Assembly: GCA_946800325.1 (NCBI GenBank)
Contig: OX326961.1
Location: 36,723,043-36,787,042, forward strand
DNA from: Luzula sylvatica
Lineage: Eukaryota > Streptophyta > Magnoliopsida > Poales > Juncaceae
Direction of reading: 5' to 3'
Length of the DNA stretch: 64,000 bases
A model generated the notes under the pieces. The model was not told the DNA's origin. It saw only the letters and a program-made list of their open reading frames with translations, and did not search any database. A program made the translations under genes and the position numbers. Below are positions 45,490-56,120 of this stretch, piece after piece. The number at the start of each line of letters is the position of its first letter. The first letter of the stretch is position 1.

Positions 45490-48400
45490 CTTTTACATTT
45501 TACACCCTTGCACCTTTTGAAATTATAACTGGCCAACCTTTCTAATACTATAATGAAAGTTATAAGTACACTAAATATGATTGATCATAAGGAAGCGATG
45601 TCGATCCATTTGAAAATGCTTTATTGATGACTATCGGGCTCCGTACGACATTTTTTGTTGAAATCCATCTTAGTTGTCCTTCTGAGTAAGAAGGTTTTCC
45701 CTCGTTCCAAGTAAAGGTAACCGTAAAATTCTTCAGCTCATTTATCTTGTCGAAAGTCAATATCGCCGGAGTTACCCGAGCATATACACCACTTGGGACA
45801 TCAATTTTAGCATTATATGTCGATTTAGCTTCTCCAACATTTTTTACTGTCCGTTTAATCACCACCGTAGATTTCAATTTCAATGTGGCCACAATCGAGG
45901 GGTAGTTCAGTTGTTCTTGAGCAATTCTATTTTGCTGCGAGCATTTCACAGCCGGCAACGGAGAAATGATGGTATTGACATCTCTATCGGTAATACCCAA
46001 GCCGCACAAGAACGGGATGTAATCCTTCGGTTCCACGTCGTAAACTAGACCTGTTAATGATTTTGGAAAACAAAAGGAAAAAAGAAATGAGTATATAATA
46101 CATCAAATAAATACTATGTGATTCGATGAGACAATTCTTCGTCACCTGGATCCATGGCTCTGATAGGGTCTACATGACCCGCACCTGAGGAATAGAAATC
46201 GGCAGGGATGCCTCTCTCATCGGTGATTGGTTTCCCACTACGATCAATTACACACGCTGTTGTCATGATGGCTGACTTAATCGCTGCAGGTGACCAATCT
46301 GGATGCGCCTTTTTTATGAGAGCCGCAATTCCAGCAAGATGCGGAGCTGACATAGAGGTTCCAGACATCATCATGAAATCTGTGTACTTTTTAGGTCCAT
46401 AATCTGCTTCTATATCTGGAGGGTACGCTGCAATAATATCCACACCGGGACCCAAAATGTCAGGCTTCAAAATTCTCGGCAATTTGGCACTAGGACCCCT
46501 TGAAGAGGAAAAAGCAATTGCAGGAGATCGAGGGAAATTCATAACAGTGCCCTCAAATTGAATACTTGCGGACGCTTTTGGGGAAGATTTAATATACGCC
46601 CTTATCTTATTACCGTCATCATAACTGACATATGAGACCGGGAAGGCATGTGGCACTCTGCCTGTACTATACCTATTGAAAAAAAAAATTAATACAATAT
46701 TTACTTCACGGTTATTATTAAGCTCATAATGAAAGCATTTTTTTTTTTGCATTGTCACTGTTATATTCGTACCCCATTATCTTGCTACTTGTAAGGATTA
46801 CACCTGCTACTTTTGCGTCTCCCACAACTTGCTCTTTGTTGCCATCCTCATCGACATTGTATTCGGATGAGTTGCAGACAATAATTTTCCCCTCGAAATT
46901 TTTTAGTTGTAGTTTCGAGTCAAATACTGTACACTGGTCCGGAATTATTAATGGTACCATGCCCTTACCCAAACTCGGAGGCTGCGTTAGTGTTTCTCCA
47001 TCAATCTTAACTCCATTCCCGAGTTGTACGATTGACGAGATTCTTCGATCTGTACTACTCGACCCCACTGTCAGGAGCCACGGAATATCATTTTTTATTG
47101 TTCCAAACAAAGGTCCATCATTACTTCCCGCACAACTAACAAAAACGCCGTGCAACATGGCGTAAAATGCCCCAACAGAAATTGCATTTCCGGAGAGAGT
47201 ATCACCACCTTCTAGACCATCAACTCCAAGGGAAATTGAGAGCACATCCACTCCATCATCTACGGCTATTTCAATAGCTTTAAGTATATCAGCTTCATTG
47301 CAATCATCAGAGCTACATATCTGGTAACTTGCAAGGTGAGCACGAGGCGCCATCCCTGAAGCAGTGCCCATCACACCCTCTGCGGCCCCGACATTCCTGA
47401 CAAATGATCCGGCTGCAATGCTTGATACATGTGTTCCGTGACCTTCCATATCATTTGGGGGAAGATGACTCACATCTCCACTCGCATTTAAGATTGTTTT
47501 CGCTCCGATCAGTTTGTTATTACACACCGAAGCATTGAAGTCGCAATGACCCTTCCACTTGGCAGGTGGGGAGGGCAATCCTTCGTCTTTGAAGGAAGGG
47601 TGACCAGGTGAAATTCCACCGTCAATGACACCAATTATCATCCCTTCGCCCATGTTAGTAGTGTTCCACACACCTTTCGGATATTTTTTCGAGTTGGGAA
47701 GCCCAAGAAAGGTCGGTGAATGAGTGGTCAATAACTTGTATTTGCGAGAAGGGACGGCTTGTATGAACCAATCTTGTTTAGAGAGTGTCTCTACCTCTGA
47801 TTTAGTTAGCCGAGCAGCAAAACCGTTTATAATCCGTTGATAAGAGTAGACAAGTTTTGAAGAATGGTTTGGTAGAACACTCGATAAAAGGGAGTTGTGC
47901 CAGTTTTCAATCTGATGTTGCGAGCGCACATCACCACCATCTCGATTTTTAACCACCACTATGTAGACATTCGACCCGTTTTCGGTTCCATCTTTAGATG
48001 CAATGGAAGGATGAAATAGATAGAGAAAACAAGAGAAGAGGAGGAGGAAAACAATGCTTTGCCGCTCCATTATCTTATAGCAATGTATAGCTCCCAAGAC
48101 ACTAATTTTCTCTTTTTTATCGTACGGATTGTGTATTAATGGTGATCGACATTTGCTTATATATTCTTGGATTTTTTTTTCTCCAAAAACAGTATCGTTT
48201 TTCTTGTGTAACAATATAAGATTATATTACCTTAATATGATTAATATGAAGGTCTTGGGCCTAAATTACGTCCAGTAGTTTGTGAGGGTTCATATTGTTT
48301 TGATAGGGCCGCAATTGTTTTTGCAAAACTATTTTTCCATTTTATCATCTTGTACTTGGAACATATGATCCGTTTGGAACATAGTGAAGTTATAATTTTT

Positions 48401-49000
48401 TTTCAAATGTTAAATCATGAAAATACACCACAGGTCACAATAATGATTTTATATGAAAAAACAAATTCTCAGGTTCCATTGGAAACTAGTTCTCACCAGA
48501 ATTACTGACGATCTTACAATTTTACAAGATTAATCAACATAAATAACATTTGTACTAAATTATATTTATTTATTTATTTATTTTCCTCGCTTCATTTTAA
48601 ATATTTTTTTCTTTTTCCGAAGACAAATTTTTCTACTACTTTTCTTCTTTATCAAGAGATTAAATTATTTTGGATTATTACTGAACTATTTATTTTATTT
48701 TTTTATATGATAATATATTTGGATAAGAATATTATTATTTCTTATGTTTTGTTTAAAAAAACTAGTTGAATTTGAATATTTAAAACCAATATTTATTAGT
48801 TTATAACAAAGATAATAATATCATTTCATTCACTTTGCCAAACAATACATAATGATAAAACAAACATAAAAATATATTTGTTTGGAAATCCAAAATTTTA
48901 ACCAAACACAAATATTAATATTGAATGAAAATGCCACGTACGACAAGCACATTCCAAGAAAATGTCATTACCATGATAATCCCACATATCCAACCCGACC
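45490..49000 (-). repeat. Segmental duplication, copy B (subtilase B plus flanks)
   Basis: Counterpart of 37,020-42,200, aligned from TTTTACATTTTACACCCTTG to the CATTACCATGATAATCCCAC block near 48,985. It is shorter because it lacks the two DNA elements found upstream of copy A. Confidence 0.85.
45560..48070 (-). CDS. Subtilisin-like serine protease (subtilase B, 771 aa)
   Basis: Tandem paralogue of subtilase A with the same three-exon structure: 48,070-46,773, 46,672-46,146 and 46,050-45,560. Exon 1 has the same length (1,298 nt) and the same GG|GTACGA donor. Domains match: signal peptide 1-25 (IVFLLLFSCFLYLF), I9 propeptide, catalytic Asp in GVIDGG, His in EGHGTH, Asn in CAGSNDGP, Ser in GTSMSAPH, and the C-terminal Fn3-like domain with RTVKNVG. 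Differences cluster in the catalytic-domain surface between His and Asn (SYQICSSDDCNEAD and LSISLGVDGLEGGDTL against A's FYKACFGNDGCHEAD and a longer SFGSIDDLD segment). No disabling change is seen, so both genes look functional and may differ in specificity. The upstream ATG at 48,214 is out of keeping with the signal peptide. Confidence 0.93.
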
Positions 49001-49626
49001 AAGTTCATACTTTAATTCTATTAAATACTTTTAATTTTGATGATAAATGGTTTAATCATTTATTTTTTAATTTTAATTATATATATATTGGAAGTTATTT
49101 ATATTTTAATCTAAACGTATTTATAGTTTGTATGTAAATGATTAACGTATATATCTGATATTGTTATCTATTATGATATATATTTATTATTTTACATATT
49201 AATTGTTCATATAATATAGTATGTACGTCTCTTGGATATTAGATCATATCCATATTAAGAATTAAGAATATATATAATTTTAAGGAAATTGCTTTTTCTC
49301 AGTTGGCCACGTCACCCCCTTGATCTCAACCATCTGATTGGAGCTATATTTTCGCGGGTGCATCTTAGCCGTTCATTGGTCGCATGGACACGATCTTCAT
49401 ACCCCAAATACATTACAATATATCATTGAGTTTGGTGCGTCATGGACCAAGACCTTTCAACTTTTTAGACTTAACAACACTCACTTTCTCTCTCCTCTCT
49501 TCCAAAATATTCATGCACGCACGAAAAAACCTAACACTAGGCGACAGGGCAGAGCGAAAAATACGTCGGTGATGAAAGAGGGGATTTCAACCCGTCTTGT
49601 CGCCTTTTCTTCACTTTGGTTCTTCC
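49001..49626. other. Intergenic and possible promoter/leader of the small gene at 49,627
   Basis: AT-rich to about 49,290, then a less AT-rich patch with GGCCACGTCACC. An upstream frame from 49,572 (MKEGISTRL) overlaps the proposed start in another phase and would be a uORF. Confidence 0.35.
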
Positions 49627-52600
49627 ATGGAGGTAAGATACTCGTCTTTTGCTTCTTCTTCCGTTGTAAATTTTAATTTTCTATTCCTGTGAATATTAAC
49701 TCCAAATTTGTTCTTTTTTTGCTCTTCATTTTAATTTTTTTTTTTGAAGGAGGAGGCGATTGCCTCGCTCATAATTGCATTAAGTAAAAATTAGAGAAAT
49801 AGTTACAACCTAGTTACAATCATTACTCTTGTAACTAAACTAGAATATAGAGATATAAACTATTGCCAACTATCTCGGCCTAGGAAAATAAACAAAAAGT
49901 AAAAAACAAAATGACGACGAAAGTCCCAAGGACCTTTATCAACAGTTTACCCCCCACTTGGTCGCCTCGTCCGTTATCATGGATGTTAGAAGAGAAGTGG
50001 ACACCGCTTTAAACGAGAATATTCTCCTATTTCTCTCTTTCCAAATATTCCACATAGTTGCAATCCATAACGTGCTCCATTTAGAGTTGAAAGCCTTATC
50101 TCCTTTCTTTTTATTGCAATTCCAAAAATAAATAAGATCTTCGGAAGGTTGTAGATGGGGTAATGAGAAAAATAGAGCAACCGAATTCCAAACCCTAGAT
50201 GCATACGGACATGAGAGGAGTAGGTGGCTTACGTCTTCTCGATGTTGGGCACAAATGGCACATCCTTCGTTGTTTGGCCACCCACGTTTTTCCAAGTTCA
50301 CCGCCGTTAATAATCTATCATGAATCGCCAACCAACCAAAAAACCGCACTTTGCTCGGTGCTTTTATCCTCCATAGGTGAACATTCCATGAATGTAATAT
50401 TCCGGGATCTCGAAGAAAATTATATGCGGATTTTGTTGTGAAATTCCCGTTTGGTGTCCAAAACCAACCAAGAGTGGATGAGTTTGGGTTCGGCCTAATG
50501 GACATGGTTGCAAAATGCGTAAGGCGTCTTAGATCTTTAAGGAAAGCCGAGATATGTCGTACCGAGATAGAGTTGACGTCACGAATTGAATCGATGCCAT
50601 AAAATTCTTTAAGAGTGATGGACCAAAGGGAATTAGGTTGGAAAGCCACTTTCGTAAGTGCCTTTAATAGTAAGGAGTCGTTTTGTGTTTTGATATCATG
50701 GATCCCCAATCCTCCATTTTTTTTCGGTAAACAAACCTTGTCCCAAGCCATTAAACAATGACCTCCCTTGCAAATTTGATCCCCTCTCCAAAGAAATGTT
50801 CGCATAATTTTTTCAAGATCTTTTATTAGCCATGATGGAAACGAGAAGGCTTGCATAAAATATGTCGGCATTGCCGCTAGTACGGATTGTACCAATGTTA
50901 ACCTACCCCCCGATGAAAGTAGCTTACCCTTCCACCCGGCCAACCTTGAGTTTACTTTGTTGATTAGAGGAAGAAAATGCAACCTCTTCGGCTTTCTAAC
51001 CGATAAGGGAAGCCCGAGATATTTGATGGGTAAACTTTTTTTTGGACATTGTAAAATGTTCCCTATTAGGTTGTGAAACTCGGTGGGGATTGCAATTGGA
51101 ACAAATGAGCTTTTAAGCTTGTTGATTCCTAAACCCGTAATTGTCGAAAAACATTCCAAAACTTGGGTAACCAACTTTAAATTGTCCGGATGGGCTTGTA
51201 CAAAAATGATGGTATCATCGGCGTATTGGAGCGCTCTCGGAGCAAGCAAGGCCGAGCCCGTTAGAATAGTCGACACATTCTTCAACATCATTTGAAGAAT
51301 GTCCGCTACAATGTTGAAAAGAAGAGGGGATAGCGGGTCTCCTTGTCGGAGTCCTTTTTGGTGAAAGAAAGAGGGGCCCTCGACTCCATTTACTCTTACA
51401 GATGAACTTGAGGATATTAGGAGATTACGGATCCAATTGATCCATTTTGGTGGGAAACCTCGAATTTCCATAAGCTTCAAGAGGCATGGCCAAGAGACAC
51501 TATCGAACGCTTTGGAAAAGTCCACCTTGATCATAACCATAGGGATATTTTTCTTATGATAGAAATTGAGAATTTCTCGTGTTGCCAAAAATGTATCCAT
51601 AATTGAGCGTTCTTTGATAAAGGCAGTTTGGTACTTGCTTATTAGGGTCGGCATGAATGGTTGTAGTCTATTAGCGAGCATTTTAGTGATCAATTTAATC
51701 GGAGCATTGATGATGCTAATTGGCCTAAAATCATCAATATATTCGGCATCTTCTTTTTTTGGCAAGAGAGAGATTGTCGCCTTGTTGAATATATGCAACG
51801 CTAACGACCCATTATAGAACTCAAGTATCAATTTGTGAAAATCATCTTTGATAATGTCCCAATAGGTTTGGATAAACTCGGTCGACAACCCATCGGGACC
51901 GGAAGCCTTCCCTCTTTTTAAATTGGAAACGGTGTTTGAGATTTCGGCTTCATCAAAGGGGACGATCAGTAAATCCAAACCATTAATTTTATTGGGATAT
52001 AGAAGAGAAAAATCAGCTTCATAGGGAGCTATCTCGACGGGGGAGCCCAGTTGTCGTTTATAAAAGTCTGAAAAGAGAGTTAGAATTTCGGCCGAGTCGG
52101 TAGTTACCAATCCACTACCGGTAATATGATTTATGTGATTGTACATTCTCTTTGCGGAGACAACGGCATGAAAGAAAGATGTGTTATTGTCTCCTAGTTT
52201 AAGCCACTTACAATTGGATCTTTGAAACCATTTATATTCCTTTAGTTGCACCAAAGAGTAAATTTTTTCTTTTAAGTCTATTTTAAGACGATTTTCAAGC
52301 GTAGAGAGAGGTCTTTTTTTTTCTAGCCGATCAAAGAAAAGCACAAATTCTTTGCATGAGAATATGATTGAATTATGTGAATGAAAGGTGGCATTTGCCC
52401 AATTCCGCAATTCATAAGAGAGGTGCTTTAATTTGGAGAGATAGGTTTTTGCCGCACAACGTCCTAGATAGGTTGAGGACCACGAGGAGGAGATAAGAGG
52501 CCTAGAGTCCTCGTGGTTAATCCAAAAATTTTCAAATTTGAAAGGCCTTTGCCTAGAAGTAGAGGTCGTTGAAACGGTGAATAGAATCGGAGAATGGTCG

Positions 52601-54931
52601 GAAGTCGACATTGGAAGATCCTTTGCCGAGGTGGTGAGATTAGAAATAAGAAAGTGATTGGAAATTAAAATTCTATCTAATTTGGAAAGGGTCGGAGTCT
52701 CTCTTTTATTGGACCACGTAAAACATCTCCCATTCAAGGGTACTTCAATTAGTTCTAAATCGTTTATGGTACGATTAAAATTATTTATGAGTGAGGAGTT
52801 GTGAGAGGAAGAAGTGGACTCATATGTACTCCTAATGATGTTGAAATCTCCTAAAACTATCCATGGTATGTTGTGATCCACATGTAGTTCTCTTAATTCC
52901 TCCAAGAATTCTTCTTTAAGAATTTCCTCGGAAGGACCGTATATATTGGAAATACAAAAAGTGAATCCGTTTGGCGCTTTAAGCGTCACATTCAAGCAAG
53001 AGGCGGAGGAAGACGACGCTACCAAGGAAAACATATTCTTCCATGCCGTTATTATACCTCCCTTAGAACCAGATGAGCTTTTAAAAGAGAATTGAGAGAA
53101 AGTAGCAGGACAAAACCGCATAATGTCAAAAATACAATGAGTTTCCAGTTTGGATTCTTGAAGACACACAATATTACAATTGGAATCCAAAATGGTGTCT
53201 TTCACTACGCTACACTTGTCTTTACCACCCAATCCTCTTACATTCCACGAAAGTAAGGCACAAAAGTTGTATAACATAATAAAAAATACAAAGACTACTA
53301 GAGGAATAGAACTTATGTCAATCGACATAACATGTTTCCTCTTCATCATAGTCTACCAAATCTATGTAATCATCGTCATCATCATCCTCATGATTAACGG
53401 CTTTAACAATGTCATTAGAAATGGTGGCAACATTAGTAAGATTGAGTGGAATATTAGTGGGCATCTCCCTATGAACCTCCGCACTTTGCGGGTTCATTTT
53501 TCTATCATTGAGGCCACATAAAATTTGCACTTTTGTAATATTTTCAAGAGAGATTTCTTTTGGATTATCTAATTCTAGTTGCAAAGCTTTAAGGAGGCGG
53601 GCTCTTTTACCCTTGTGATTTATTGTGTTCATTTTAATTTTGTTCACTAATTTACTTCATAATCGGTTTGAAAGAGTGAAGATAGGTTGATTTCATCCGA
53701 AATTGATTCGGATTCTTGGTTGATTTTTTTTGCCAGATTTTGTTATAATTTTCTTAAGTTTGTTTGGGGTTAGGATTTGTATGTTAGGTTTTTTTAAGTA
53801 ATTCTTAGTTAATAGGGATCCTAGTTGTTCTATAAATTAGGGTTAGGGTCCGTCTCAATTATGATGTATTAACACCAGAATTTATAATTTATTTTGGTTC
53901 TGAATCTCATGACCCATAAGAACTTGGTATACAGTGACGGAATTTCAAGTCAATTAACTGATATTTCGAGTAGAATTAACTGACATTGAAGAAACACAAG
54001 AAATGTCGGGTGTAATTGATTGTGTCAAAGTGAATTAACACATGTTCTGGGTACAAATTATATTTGGTTACACATGAAATTGCTCTTCCTTATTTTATTT
54101 CCGCAGGTGTGGACATCAACTCTTAATAAACCCGATTCCCCGAGGTTTCTGTTTCGCGACTTTTTTGAGGTGAAAATTTATTTTCGTTTTTCATATTTTG
54201 GTTAATTTCTTCTTGACGTATACATTTTTTTTGAAGGTCTTGGTCGTGGGATTTCCTGATAAATCAAAGGTTATCGATTTTGAAGAAAAGATAAATCTAT
54301 TTTTGGTATTATTATTGTTAGGATCGTCGCCGCAAACAAACACACAAGAACAACACACGAACACAGAGATTTTTACGTGAAAATTCCGAAAAGAAAAAAA
54401 CCACGGCCGCCGACGCTCAAACTATTTCAGTATATTGGAGAAAAAGATAATACAATTGTTGGTACTTGTTACAATGAATTAAAACTCCAGCATAACCCAT
54501 TTATTTATAGCTAAGTTCCAATTCAATACAAGAAAATAATCATTGCCTTAATTACCATTCAAACATGACAATACAAATATAGGAAATAACCTACCCTCCA
54601 TTTACCAATTTCCTAATTATTTAGGTTGCCATAAAAAAGTTTCCATACCATAACAATTATAAAAAGAATTTTACTACATATCCTTATAGAAACTCAAAGT
54701 AACTAATAATTGATAGTCCCAATTTCATGGATTGTTTTTTTTTTGTTTAGAGATGGGCGAATATGATATTTTGACGTTTCGGGAGGATGTTTATTATTAT
54801 TATTTTGTTTGCTTTAATTTTTTAATTAGGTCTCGAAGCTGAGAAATTGGTTTGTTAAAGGAGAAATATTAGGGTTTAAGCATGACAAAGTTTCTGTTTT
54901 GGGTTTTACATTAAGTGTGAAATCCATATAG
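49627..54931 (+). CDS. Candidate small four-exon gene with transposon-filled introns (79 aa)
   Basis: Proposed exons 49,627-49,632 (ATG GAG, donor GTAAGA), 54,107-54,169 (after TTTCCGCAG), 54,237-54,305 (after TTTTTGAAG) and 54,830-54,931 (after TTTTAATTAG, ending TAG). All introns are phase 0 and the frame is open across every join. The peptide includes WTSTLNKPDSPRFLFRDFFE, VLVVGFPDKSKVIDFEEK and LRNWFVKGEILGFKHDK. I do not recognise the family. Intron 1 holds an antisense LINE and intron 3 a solo LTR. The six-base first coding exon is a weak point: exons 2-4 may instead belong to a longer or broken gene whose real 5' exons I cannot see. Confidence 0.4.
49939..53349 (-). CDS. LINE ORF2: endonuclease / reverse transcriptase (up to 1,136 aa)
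   Basis: Same architecture as the LINE protein at 20,511. The APE endonuclease shows LLSWNVRGLGG, CLQESK, IYGPSEE, VLGDFNIIR and STSDHSPILF. The reverse transcriptase shows FRPISIINAPIKLITKMLA, KVDFSKAFDSVSWP, GLRQGDPLSPLLFN and catalytic LQYADDTIIF. The zf-RVT region has WRIKAPSKVRFFGW, CAIC and HLLLSCPY. No internal stop. The first ATG (53,349) overlaps the end of ORF1 by 32 bp; the methionine 24 residues further in (about 53,277) aligns better with the other LINE's start. Divergence from the other ORF2 is substantial, so they are different subfamilies. Confidence 0.93.
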   Translation of the reverse strand: MMKRKHVMSIDISSIPLVVFVFFIMLYNFCALLSWNVRGLGGKDKCSVVKDTILDSNCNIVCLQESKLETHCIFDIMRFCPATFSQFSFKSSSGSKGGIITAWKNMFSLVASSSSASCLNVTLKAPNGFTFCISNIYGPSEEILKEEFLEELRELHVDHNIPWIVLGDFNIIRSTYESTSSSHNSSLINNFNRTINDLELIEVPLNGRCFTWSNKRETPTLSKLDRILISNHFLISNLTTSAKDLPMSTSDHSPILFTVSTTSTSRQRPFKFENFWINHEDSRPLISSSWSSTYLGRCAAKTYLSKLKHLSYELRNWANATFHSHNSIIFSCKEFVLFFDRLEKKRPLSTLENRLKIDLKEKIYSLVQLKEYKWFQRSNCKWLKLGDNNTSFFHAVVSAKRMYNHINHITGSGLVTTDSAEILTLFSDFYKRQLGSPVEIAPYEADFSLLYPNKINGLDLLIVPFDEAEISNTVSNLKRGKASGPDGLSTEFIQTYWDIIKDDFHKLILEFYNGSLALHIFNKATISLLPKKEDAEYIDDFRPISIINAPIKLITKMLANRLQPFMPTLISKYQTAFIKERSIMDTFLATREILNFYHKKNIPMVMIKVDFSKAFDSVSWPCLLKLMEIRGFPPKWINWIRNLLISSSSSVRVNGVEGPSFFHQKGLRQGDPLSPLLFNIVADILQMMLKNVSTILTGSALLAPRALQYADDTIIFVQAHPDNLKLVTQVLECFSTITGLGINKLKSSFVPIAIPTEFHNLIGNILQCPKKSLPIKYLGLPLSVRKPKRLHFLPLINKVNSRLAGWKGKLLSSGGRLTLVQSVLAAMPTYFMQAFSFPSWLIKDLEKIMRTFLWRGDQICKGGHCLMAWDKVCLPKKNGGLGIHDIKTQNDSLLLKALTKVAFQPNSLWSITLKEFYGIDSIRDVNSISVRHISAFLKDLRRLTHFATMSIRPNPNSSTLGWFWTPNGNFTTKSAYNFLRDPGILHSWNVHLWRIKAPSKVRFFGWLAIHDRLLTAVNLEKRGWPNNEGCAICAQHREDVSHLLLSCPYASRVWNSVALFFSLPHLQPSEDLIYFWNCNKKKGDKAFNSKWSTLWIATMWNIWKERNRRIFSFKAVSTSLLTSMITDEATKWGVNC
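53318..53627 (-). pseudogene. LINE ORF1 C-terminal remnant
   Basis: About 100 codons remain, ending in the acidic tail DDDDDDYIDLVDYDEEETC similar to the other LINE's ORF1. The truncation point is the target duplication at 53,628. The only in-frame ATG upstream (53,647) straddles the duplication and flanking host DNA, so it is an accident of insertion. Confidence 0.75.
53642..54106. other. Remainder of intron 1 / intergenic
   Basis: AT-rich DNA between the LINE and the proposed second exon. A TTTCCGCAG acceptor closes it. No gene or RNA is recognised. Confidence 0.4.
54316..54655. mobile_element. Small solo LTR or TRIM-like LTR with 5-bp TSD
   Basis: The 340-bp segment runs from TGTTAGGATCG to CCATAACA with TG...CA ends and is flanked by ATTAT at 54,311-54,315 and 54,656-54,660. 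It has a GC-richer start (CGTCGCCGC, ACGTGAAAATTCC, CACGGCCGCCGACG) and an AT-rich remainder. Its size fits a TRIM or small copia LTR. It lies in the proposed intron 3. Confidence 0.75.
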
Positions 54932-55390
54932 AAACTATTTGCCAAAAAAATGCGCCTTTACCTGCTCGCTAATAGGGTATATTGTAATTTCTTATTCTCA
55001 TTAATTATTTATTTTTTTTGAAAATAATAGAGTAGGCTCGGAGGTCCTACATCTATTTTTTATATGTCATCAAAATAATTATACAAATTTTTATAGTTAA
55101 TTAAGGAACATTATCCTTATTTAACTTACTAGAGGATTTTGATATCTAGGATATTAAAATTACAGGAATTAGCAAATCTTGTAAAAACTAAACCTGGTAA
55201 TACTAAGGAAATCCTAAACCTAGATATATAACCCTCTCACTCTCTTCGTCTTCTCTCTCTTCACGAATCATTGCCGCCTCTCTATTCTTCTTCATTACCA
55301 CGCGAAAAAACCCGATTGTTTGATCTTAAATCATCGGAAGCTCTTCCTTCTTCAATCTTCTCCTCTTTGCAATGAAACCTTGCTATAGAT
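54932..55390. other. No gene; promoter-like pyrimidine-rich leader on the plus strand
   Basis: GATATATAACCC near 55,230 followed by CTCTCACTCTCTTCGTCTTC resembles a plant TATA box with a CT-rich leader on the plus strand, but no plus-strand coding sequence follows. It may be the edge of a retroelement adjoining the LINE relic. Confidence 0.35.
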
Positions 55391-56120
55391 CTATCCCACA
55401 CCTTCTCTTATAACCAAGGATCGGCCATATTGGCGAGAATTACTCGATTCAGCTTGATTTTGCCGATTAGATCTGTTCTGCTGAAGAAATAGCCGATGTG
55501 TTTCCCCTCGATTGCAAGTTGAATGGTAGCTCAATCCTCGTTGAGATTCTCCTCGAGTACACACTGGATTGAGGCTCGATCCACAATCATCAGCTTCGAC
55601 ATAAGTCTCATCATTCGGGTACACAAATTCTCTTACGCTTTAAAAAATCTCTCTTTCTCGATCTTCTATTTGTCTCGCTTCTTCCTCTGTTTCCTCCACA
55701 TTATTTGAGTTAACATGGTTGATTTCTGCTCTGAACCACCAGATTGAAGAATCGAGAGGGTTTGGATCATCTTGCATTGTCTGATTGGAGCTTCTTCTTG
55801 CTTTTGATTGATTGATTGCAGCCCCAGAGACATGTTCCTGCTCCAAACTTGATACATTTAAATCAAAACAATTGTAAGTTTGTTCATTATTTGCATTATT
55901 AGTCAACTCACTATCTTCATCTGACTCAGAATTATTTTCAATTTGATTATTATTAATATTTATTCCTAAATTATTATAGTTAGTTATATTATGTGAATTT
56001 ATACTAGGTGCCTCGAAGGTTGTTGCTGAGATGAAGATAATTTCCTGAAGAATAAGATCAATTACTTTCCTCTCACTATGCACACAATCAGTGAAAGTTC
56101 TTCTACATCTCTCAAGTCAA
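55391..56120 (-). pseudogene. Polar Asn-rich C-terminal extension of the LINE relic
   Basis: Downstream of the zinc-binding domain, reading continues CRRTFTDCVHSERKVIDLIL into a stretch rich in Asn, Ser, Asp and Glu (NITNYNNLGININNNQIENN, ESDEDSELTNN), then after one break CGSSLNPVCTRGESQRG and CNRGETHRLFLQQNRSNRQN. More than 200 residues of likely disordered sequence with no known domain. It may be a true ORF2 extension or a separate fused sequence. Confidence 0.45.

Larger units (their letters stand above)
49739..53627 (-). mobile_element. L1-type LINE, 5'-truncated in ORF1, complete ORF2
   Basis: TTCATTTTAATTTT occurs at 49,725-49,738 and 53,628-53,641, a 14-bp target duplication on both sides. 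The 3' end on the minus strand is a stem (GAGGC-AATC-GCCTC, 49,766-49,753) then CTCCTTC and an A run. The element holds the last part of ORF1, complete ORF2 and a short 3' UTR. It lies antisense in intron 1 of the candidate gene at 49,627. Confidence 0.93.
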
